From Methylotenera_A sp036675645 (GTDB lineage Bacteria > Pseudomonadota > Gammaproteobacteria > Burkholderiales > Methylophilaceae), in contig JAKFEP010000057.1 of NCBI GenBank assembly GCA_036675645.1, positions 1 through 5,006 on the forward strand: a stretch of DNA of 5,006 nucleotides, given 5' to 3'. This document shows, piece after piece, positions 1 through 5,006 of this stretch (position 1 is its first letter; every line of letters starts with the position of its first letter). The notes beneath the pieces are model-generated. The model was not told where the DNA came from and did not search any database. It saw nothing but the letters and a program-made list of their open reading frames with translations. Both the position numbers and the translations under genes were made by a program.

Positions 1-1704
1 AGTGAACTTAAAAACGTTGATTGCTTTAGCGTGGTAAACGACGGTGCTGCCGAAAACCAATTAGACGGTGCAAATTTTAAACTTTCAAAAGTTGTCGATG
101 ATGTTGCGATTTTGACAGTAACAACGAACCAAGTGCTGAACGAGCCGATTATGAACCTAAGCATTGCTACAGAGTGCGAAGCTAATATGCGCCGTGATTA
201 TGTATTGTTGCTAGACCCGCCATTGACAGCTGAAATTGAAAACAATGTAGATGCTGGCGCTTTTAATGAGCCTGCAGATGATAATACCAGTGCTGTAGTT
301 GTGACCCCTGCTGTTAGCACTAAAGCAGCGCAAACAGTTAAAGTGACGAAAGCCAATAAAAAAACCGTAAAGTCTGCTCCTGCCAGCACTACAAAAAAAG
401 ACATTGTGTTAACCGCTGGGTACACCGATATTAAGCCTGCTGAAACTGCTCAAGTTGAACCGATAAATACTGCTGCAAAAGAAAACAAACCGCGTATAAG
501 TATCTCTAGTGGCGAAACTTTTGCCATGCCATCCAATAATCCGCAATTACGCATGGAAAAGCAATTACAGTTTACGCCTGAAAATGCACCCGTATCCCTA
601 CAAAATGCGCTGGCTGGTAATATTGAAATCAATGATGAAGTAATGGTCATGAACAACCGTATGGCGCATCTAAAAAAACAAATTGATGATTTAGCACAAA
701 CTAACCAAACGCTTAAATACGAAAATCAGGCACAACTACAACAGCTAGAAGAAGCGAATTCAGCAAAAAAAAGCTTGGATTGGCTGGGTTATCTTTTAGG
801 TGGCGCCTTATTATTGACTAGCACTAGCATTGCCAATAAATGGCGCGTACGCCGCCAGGAACGCTTATTTGATGAGGCACGATTTGCACTAACCTCCGAG
901 CACTTAAGCCCATTAGATGGTCTAAATGTTGACGACAGTTTTTTTGATTTTGATAAAAAACCAGCTTTGAGCAATGATCCAGAAAACGCAACCGTCGTGA
1001 ATGAAGGTGAAAATGATAGTCTGTTTTCATCCACAACCGCAGAAATACAAACGCAATTTTCAGTGGAAGAGTTTGATGGTGAACAAAATATTCTCGATCA
1101 CGCCGATGTGTTTTTAACACATGGCCGCACCACCTTAGCCATTCAGCTATTGCAAAACCACCTTATTGAACATCCTAAAAAGTCTGTTACCGAGTGGCTA
1201 TTTTTACTAGATTTATTGGCTAAAGAGAACATACAAGCGGTGTATGAGCAAACAGCGCTGGAATGTAAAGAGCATTTCAACATTCGCATCGCGGCATTTA
1301 GTAATGATGAAGGCAGCGCTAAAAAGTATCTTGAGGATTTCCCTCGCTTGGTATCGGGTCTAGAAGATGTATGGGGCACACTGGCAGCACAAGTGTATTT
1401 AGATGACCTGATTTATAACAGTCGTCTTGAAAACCGTGTTGGCTTTGAAAAAACCGTGTTAGAGGAACTGTTATTACTTAAATCCATTGCTCAGGAAATA
1501 GGCAATGGTGCGCAAGTAATTCAGCTAGATGATAAAAAATTGGCCCTTAAAGCACAAAAAGAAGCAAAACTTGCGGCTGATAAAGAAGAAAAAATCAGAA
1601 AAGCCAATGAGCTCATCGAGAAAAAAGCTGCTGAAAGCCAAGCGCAAGCCAATCAAGAAAGCCCAGAAGCATTGTTTGAATTTACCTTAGCTGAATATAA
1701 TTAG
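1..1704 (+). CDS. FimV-like inner-membrane protein with cytoplasmic TPR-like region (5' partial)
   Basis: The frame is open from base 1, so the start lies upstream. The GTG at 31 is not the start, because the residues before it (SELKNVDCFS) continue a FimV-type domain. About 40-222 encode the end of the periplasmic FimV core, with LNEPIMNLSI followed by RRDYVLLLDPP, the family's signature strand pattern. A Thr/Ala/Lys-rich spacer follows (about 223-600), then a predicted coiled coil (about 634-777, MAHLKKQIDDL), one membrane span (about 781-840) and a basic stop-transfer stretch (KWRVRRQER), giving an N-out/C-in topology. An acidic linker leads to a TPR-like helical region (about 1099-1290, with DHADVFLTHGRTTLAIQLL) and a DFPRLVSGL segment as in betaproteobacterial FimV-like proteins. 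The tail (about 1528-1655) is a Lys/Ala/Glu-rich helix. I see no LysM motif in the visible part. Known FimV proteins aid type IV pilus function and polar organisation; that role here is inferred. Family call good, exact function uncertain. Confidence 0.8.
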   Translation, partial: SELKNVDCFSVVNDGAAENQLDGANFKLSKVVDDVAILTVTTNQVLNEPIMNLSIATECEANMRRDYVLLLDPPLTAEIENNVDAGAFNEPADDNTSAVVVTPAVSTKAAQTVKVTKANKKTVKSAPASTTKKDIVLTAGYTDIKPAETAQVEPINTAAKENKPRISISSGETFAMPSNNPQLRMEKQLQFTPENAPVSLQNALAGNIEINDEVMVMNNRMAHLKKQIDDLAQTNQTLKYENQAQLQQLEEANSAKKSLDWLGYLLGGALLLTSTSIANKWRVRRQERLFDEARFALTSEHLSPLDGLNVDDSFFDFDKKPALSNDPENATVVNEGENDSLFSSTTAEIQTQFSVEEFDGEQNILDHADVFLTHGRTTLAIQLLQNHLIEHPKKSVTEWLFLLDLLAKENIQAVYEQTALECKEHFNIRIAAFSNDEGSAKKYLEDFPRLVSGLEDVWGTLAAQVYLDDLIYNSRLENRVGFEKTVLEELLLLKSIAQEIGNGAQVIQLDDKKLALKAQKEAKLAADKEEKIRKANELIEKKAAESQAQANQESPEALFEFTLAEYN

Positions 1705-1724
1705 ACTGATTGCAACTAAGCATT

Positions 1725-1740
1725 CATCTTTTAAAAGGTG
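1725..1740. repeat. short palindrome between convergent genes
   Basis: CATCTTTTAAAAGGTG is self-complementary except for one T-G pair, and is centred on the ubiA stop codon. It sits where the FimV-like gene and ubiA converge. It has no room for a loop without opening the AT centre, has few GC pairs and no following T run on either strand, so it is a poor intrinsic terminator. It may be chance. Confidence 0.25.
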
Positions 1741-2612
1741 CCACGAAAATAATACTGTGCGGCCAAGCCGATAATAATGGCCAGGCCTATCCAGTTATTC
1801 TGCAAAAATGCTTTAAAGCAATTTGCTTTATCACGATTCTTAATCAAGACATATTGCCTGAAAGTAAATAGCAAGGCGGCGGTTAGGCCAATGTAATACA
1901 ACTTGTTAAAGCCCATAAATTGGGCAATATACACGAGCAAACCCAACATAATGGCATAACAAGCCATCACTGCCAGTACATCATATTTACCAAAAAATAT
2001 CGCCGAAGACTTGATGCCGATTTTTAAGTCGTCGTCACGGTCTACCATGGCATATTCAGTATCATATGCTATCGCCCAAAACACGTTGGCCGCCAACAAA
2101 ACCCAAGCTAGAGGTGGAATATAATCATTCACCGCAGCAAATGCCATAGGGATACCAAAGCCAAACGCCACACCCAAATAAGCTTGCGGGATTGCCAAAA
2201 AACGCTTGGTAAATGGGTAAGTTGCCGCCAAAAACAATGCTGCAAATGACAATAAAATTGTTTTTTGATTAAACAGCAGTACTAAGCAAAAAGCCGCTAA
2301 TGCCAAACCAGCAGCCAGCAAATAAGCTTCCCTGACGCTTACCTCACCCGTCGCCAAAGGTCGGCTTTTAGTGCGCTCCACCAAGCCATCGTATTGTCGA
2401 TCTGCAATATCGTTCATCACACAGCCGCTACTTCGCATCAATACCGCGCCTGTGACAAAAACCAGCAATGTTATCCAATCAGGTAAACCGCGTGATGCCA
2501 TCCACAATGCCCACAACGTAGGCCACAACAACAGCAATATACCAATTGGCTTATCCAATCGCATCAATCGCTCATAAGCGTCTAGTTTTTTAGTTAAGTT
2601 CTGTAAATCCAT
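1731..2612 (-). CDS. ubiA: 4-hydroxybenzoate polyprenyltransferase UbiA
   Basis: UbiA transfers a long polyprenyl chain (often octaprenyl) from its diphosphate to carbon 3 of 4-hydroxybenzoate, the first membrane-bound step of ubiquinone synthesis. From the ATG at 2612 the protein has 293 residues, close to the E. coli enzyme (290). Both Mg2+/diphosphate motifs are intact: NDIADRQYD at residues 67-75 and YDTEYAMVDRDDD at 183-195. About nine hydrophobic segments are visible (roughly 22-38, 47-59, 96-114, 118-134, 145-161, 168-183, 212-232, 239-257 and 272-289), matching the known fold. RLMRLDKPIG and LLLLWPTLWALW near the N-terminus are typical. The start at 2612 is preferred because it aligns with known N-termini and has GAGA 11 bases upstream. 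An in-frame ATG at 2651 would add 13 residues (MEYWRVKDENNYL), but it has no ribosome site and lies in an inverted repeat. The gene is downstream of recG and ubiC on the same strand. Confidence 0.96.
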   Translation of the reverse strand: MDLQNLTKKLDAYERLMRLDKPIGILLLLWPTLWALWMASRGLPDWITLLVFVTGAVLMRSSGCVMNDIADRQYDGLVERTKSRPLATGEVSVREAYLLAAGLALAAFCLVLLFNQKTILLSFAALFLAATYPFTKRFLAIPQAYLGVAFGFGIPMAFAAVNDYIPPLAWVLLAANVFWAIAYDTEYAMVDRDDDLKIGIKSSAIFFGKYDVLAVMACYAIMLGLLVYIAQFMGFNKLYYIGLTAALLFTFRQYVLIKNRDKANCFKAFLQNNWIGLAIIIGLAAQYYFRGTF

Positions 2613-2623
2613 CAAGTAATTAT

Positions 2624-2630
2624 TCTCATC
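2624..2630 (-). promoter_or_regulatory. weak ribosome binding site favouring the 2612 start of ubiA
   Basis: On the minus strand GATGAGA precedes the ATG at 2612, with 11 bases between GAGA and the start codon. The spacing is slightly long and the match weak, but the alternative ATG at 2651 is preceded by a T-rich stretch with no purine-rich site at all. This supports the shorter UbiA. Confidence 0.45.
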
Positions 2631-2643
2631 TTTGACGCGCCAG

Positions 2644-2748
2644 TATTCCATTGATGGTCAAAAAGTACAAGGCGGAGCGATGCAGACAGTACATATTTAG
2701 TACGACAAGGCGCGACAACACCGTAATTTTTGAATAATCAATTGAATA
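2644..2748. repeat. inverted-repeat intergenic element (MITE- or REP-like)
   Basis: The ends form imperfect terminal inverted repeats. The left arm (2644-2664) reads TATTC, C, ATTGAT, GG, TCAAAAA. The complement of the right arm (2727-2748) reads TATTC, A, ATTGAT, TAT, TCAAAAA. Eighteen positions match over 21/22 bases. The interior holds two related GC-rich blocks in direct orientation (2664-2680 and 2699-2715), each with AGTAC then AAGGCG then CGA, and a small palindrome AGTACATATTTAGTAC (2688-2703). Both ends carry a TA, which could be a target duplication but is also part of the arms. No protein is encoded. The right arm contains the last codons and stop of ubiC; the left arm contains the upstream ATG in frame with ubiA. 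A miniature transposon remnant or a REP-like mRNA hairpin are both possible. The structure is seen directly; that it is repeated elsewhere in the genome is inferred. Confidence 0.6.
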
Positions 2749-3283
2749 ATTGTTCTAAAAAAACTTCGGTGACTAAAATTCTAGCGCAATTTAATTGGAA
2801 TACCGAACGCCTTGCCCATAACACATTATGCATATTTAGCATATGCTCAATAATCCGCATGGATATTGGATGCTGGCGTGGTAGTTTTTTATATTCTAAT
2901 GGTGTGCGCTTCACTTTGGCGTTAGCAAATAAGGCGGCACCCAGCGGCTTGTTACCCAACTTGCCCAAACCACGCCAGGTGCCACGTAAACTCGCATACG
3001 GCAACACGCTGTGCGCAAACACAACAGGTTGTTCATTACCCATCAGCACGACCTCGCGAATCAATGCATGCTGATTCGCTTTTAGGCCAAGCAATGCAGA
3101 TTCATCGGCAAAAGATTTAGCATTTTTTAACCGCACTGGCCGCACCGCAAAATCAGGATATCGGTCTTTCAAACGCGCAGTGAGTGAGCCAGTATCAATC
3201 AACCAGTGACGCATATTTCCACTATTTAGCGGCTTAGTTAACCAACTTGATTTTCTATGTTGTACTCGAATGGGCAACTTCAT
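2738..3283 (-). CDS. ubiC: chorismate pyruvate-lyase UbiC
   Basis: UbiC cleaves chorismate to 4-hydroxybenzoate and pyruvate in the cytoplasm, feeding UbiA encoded next. The protein has 181 residues, against about 165 for E. coli. Family landmarks are present: WLIDTGSLTARL near the N-terminus (27-38), IREVVL with Arg76 matching the active-site arginine region, LGKLGNKPLG (107-115), WARRS (156-160) and VTEVFL (171-176), whose Glu173 corresponds to the catalytic glutamate near the E. coli C-terminus. The stretch between PLG and RRS is about 18 residues longer than I recall for E. coli and contains RQHP; I associate this with betaproteobacterial UbiC. The ATG is 3 bases after the recG stop. The TGA stop lies in the right arm of the inverted-repeat element, but the C-terminus ends where the family normally ends, so the gene looks intact. 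Confidence 0.92.
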   Translation of the reverse strand: MKLPIRVQHRKSSWLTKPLNSGNMRHWLIDTGSLTARLKDRYPDFAVRPVRLKNAKSFADESALLGLKANQHALIREVVLMGNEQPVVFAHSVLPYASLRGTWRGLGKLGNKPLGAALFANAKVKRTPLEYKKLPRQHPISMRIIEHMLNMHNVLWARRSVFQLNCARILVTEVFLEQLFN

Positions 3284-3286
3284 TAT

Positions 3287-5006
3287 TTAGACTTTCACCA
3301 GCTCGCCAGCATGGCTCATCCAGCGCTTTAAATGTGCTTCTACTGCTTTTGGATATTCTTCAATCAAACTATCCGCCACGTTTTTAGCGACTTCTAACAA
3401 ATCGGCATCGCGTTCTAAATCCGCAATTTTTAGCATCGGCACGCCACTTTGGCGCGTACCTAAAAATTCGCCTGGCCCACGCAAATTCAAGTCGGCCTGG
3501 GCAATTAAAAAACCATCGTTATTTTCAAAAATTACTTTCAAGCGCGCACGCGCCATTTCACTTAACTTATTGTCTGAGAGTTTATTTTGATAAAGCAAAA
3601 TACAAGTACTTTTTTCCGTTCCCCGCCCTACTCGCCCGCGTAGCTGGTGCAGCTGACTTAGTCCCATGCGCTCAGCATGTTCGATCACCATTAAGCTGGC
3701 ATTCGGCACATCCACCCCCACCTCAATCACGGTGGTCGCGACTAGCAATTGTGTTTCGCCTTGGCTAAACGCCAACATGACAGCTTGTTTTTCGGCTGGC
3801 TTCATGCGGCCATGCACTAAGGCGACTTTGAGCTCGGGAAATTCTGCCTGCATATGCGCAAACGTATCATTGGCGGTTTGTAGCTGTAAGGCTTCAGACT
3901 CCTCAATCAATGGACACACCCAATAAGCTTGACTGCCAGCCATGCAGGCTTCGCGCACGCGTTGCAAAATTTCAGCGCGGCGCTCATCGGACACTAACTT
4001 TGTGACAATTGGGGTACGACCAGGCGGGAGCTCGTCAATTACCGATACATCTAAATCAGCAAAATAACTCATGGATAAAGTGCGCGGAATCGGCGTAGCA
4101 GTCATCATCAACTGATGCGGCTCAGGCTCACCTTTTTTGCGCAAGGCTAAACGTTGCTGCACACCAAATCGATGCTGCTCATCAATAATGGCTAAGCCCA
4201 GTTTTTTAAAGTTAACCGCTTCCTGAAACAACGCATGCGTTCCAACGGCAAGCTGGGCATGACCGTTGGCGATGTTGGTAAGTGCTAACTCACGTTCTTT
4301 TTTACTTTGGCTACCTGTTAACCACGCAATATTAATGTTAAGTGGCTTAAGCCATGTTTCAAATTTTTTATAATGTTGTTCGGCCAAAATTTCAGTCGGC
4401 GCCATCAGTGCCACTTGCCAATCATGCTCAATGGCTTGCAGTGCTGCCAAGCACGCCACGATAGTTTTGCCGCTGCCCACATCACCTTGCAACAAACGCT
4501 GCATCGGATGCGCTTGCATTAAATCGTGCGAAATTTCTGCCACTACTTTTTGTTGAGCATTGGTTAAATTAAACGCTAAATTATTAAGTAATTGCGGCGC
4601 TAATAAATGCGATGCGGCAATGGCAGGTGCATCTATACTGCGCCTTTTAATGTAATGTTTACGCATAGAAAGTTGCTGGGCGAGTAACTCATCGAACGCC
4701 AGCCTGCGCCATTCTGGTGTGGTTTTATTTTCCAGCGCACTTAAATTAGCATCGGGTGCAGGACTGTGAAGCGCATGAATACTTGTGTTGAAGCTGGGCA
4801 AACTTGTATTTAATAAACCCAAACCCGCATAGATTTTGGTTGGCAGCGTTTCGCCTAAATCTGCCACTTTAAGTGCAAGCGCAATTGCCTTGCGAATATT
4901 GGGCTGCGTGAGACCTGCGGTGGTGGGATAAATAGGCGTTAAAGTTTCTGCAACTTGGGTACTTTCACCCACGCTTTTGCATTGCGGGTGCACCATCTCA
5001 TAACCA
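3287..5006 (-). CDS. recG: ATP-dependent DNA helicase RecG (5' partial)
   Basis: RecG is a monomeric double-stranded DNA translocase that reverses stalled forks and processes D-loops, R-loops and Holliday junctions. The frame runs off the right edge: the ATG at 4996 is internal, since the preceding residues GYE complete the conserved GYEMVHP. About 570 residues are visible of a family near 690, so roughly 115 of the N-terminal wedge domain are missing. Counting from the Met at 4996, LTPIYPTTAGLTQ (19-31) closes the wedge region. Helicase motifs follow: GDVGSGKT (Walker A, 171-178), APTEILAEQHY (199-209), DEQH (Walker B, 272-275), TATPIPRT (299-306), VGVDVPNASLMVIEHAERMG (426-445) and QLRGRVGRG (451-459). 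The C-terminal translocation region has LNLRGPGEFLGTRQSG (503-518) and a typical ending with LKRWM. All key residues are present. It is the first visible gene of the recG-ubiC-ubiA set; its promoter is outside the window. Confidence 0.97.
   Translation of the reverse strand, partial: GYEMVHPQCKSVGESTQVAETLTPIYPTTAGLTQPNIRKAIALALKVADLGETLPTKIYAGLGLLNTSLPSFNTSIHALHSPAPDANLSALENKTTPEWRRLAFDELLAQQLSMRKHYIKRRSIDAPAIAASHLLAPQLLNNLAFNLTNAQQKVVAEISHDLMQAHPMQRLLQGDVGSGKTIVACLAALQAIEHDWQVALMAPTEILAEQHYKKFETWLKPLNINIAWLTGSQSKKERELALTNIANGHAQLAVGTHALFQEAVNFKKLGLAIIDEQHRFGVQQRLALRKKGEPEPHQLMMTATPIPRTLSMSYFADLDVSVIDELPPGRTPIVTKLVSDERRAEILQRVREACMAGSQAYWVCPLIEESEALQLQTANDTFAHMQAEFPELKVALVHGRMKPAEKQAVMLAFSQGETQLLVATTVIEVGVDVPNASLMVIEHAERMGLSQLHQLRGRVGRGTEKSTCILLYQNKLSDNKLSEMARARLKVIFENNDGFLIAQADLNLRGPGEFLGTRQSGVPMLKIADLERDADLLEVAKNVADSLIEEYPKAVEAHLKRWMSHAGELVKV
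3292..3299 (-). promoter_or_regulatory. ribosome binding site of ubiC inside the end of recG
   Basis: GGTGAAAG on the minus strand lies in the last codons of recG, 8 bases before the ubiC ATG (11 bases counted from GGTGA). With the recG TAA only 3 bases from that ATG, ribosomes finishing recG could reinitiate on ubiC. This supports both the ubiC start and a shared transcript. Confidence 0.6.

Noticed and set aside
31..33. GTG as start of the FimV-like protein
   Set aside because: The frame is open back to base 1 and the upstream residues continue the FimV core domain, so the gene is cut by the window edge.
824..1120. Minus-strand open frame of 98 codons opposite the FimV-like gene
   Set aside because: Antisense shadow of a long, recognisable coding frame; no ribosome site or family features.
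1705..1760. Bidirectional intrinsic terminator between the convergent genes
   Set aside because: The only palindrome (1725-1740) has an AT core, no loop and no adjacent T run on either strand, so it does not meet the pattern.
2730..3074. Plus-strand open frame of 114 codons opposite ubiC
   Set aside because: It lies wholly antisense to a well-supported ubiC, its translation resembles no family I recognise, and it starts inside the inverted-repeat element.
4994..4996. ATG as start of recG
   Set aside because: It is the Met of the conserved GYEMVHP segment inside the wedge domain; the upstream codons remain in frame to the window edge.
1..5006. CRISPR array, tRNA, rRNA, prophage or defence genes
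   Set aside because: Four recognisable housekeeping or envelope genes fill nearly all of the window; no regular spaced repeats, tRNA-like folds or integrase/transposase frames are visible.

Overview
The window looks like ordinary chromosome of an aerobic, ubiquinone-making proteobacterium, most likely a betaproteobacterium. The base composition is moderately low in GC. The FimV-family protein has the betaproteobacterial type of cytoplasmic region, and UbiC carries a longer C-terminal half that I associate with betaproteobacteria. A Methylophilaceae or other Nitrosomonadales host would fit, but this is inference from remembered family features and not from a database search.

Layout. On the plus strand, bases 1-1704 hold the 3' part of a large FimV-like inner-membrane protein gene whose start lies before the window. 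After a 26-base gap come three minus-strand genes that converge on it, in transcription order recG (5' end beyond the right edge), ubiC and ubiA. recG and ubiC are separated by 3 bases and are probably translationally coupled. ubiC and ubiA are separated by about 125 bases, and most of that gap is filled by a compact inverted-repeat element (2644-2748).

Function. UbiC removes pyruvate from chorismate to give 4-hydroxybenzoate, and UbiA prenylates 4-hydroxybenzoate at the membrane; these are the first two committed steps of ubiquinone synthesis. RecG, a branched-DNA helicase for fork and recombination-intermediate processing, has no direct metabolic link to them and probably shares only the transcript. 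The FimV-like protein is likely a cell-envelope or polar organising protein related to type IV pilus/twitching factors.

I found no sign of a new defence, mobile or biosynthetic system. The one non-coding structure worth following up is the roughly 105-base element between ubiC and ubiA. It has 21/22-base imperfect terminal inverted repeats, includes the ubiC stop codon in one arm, and offers an alternative in-frame ATG for ubiA in the other.
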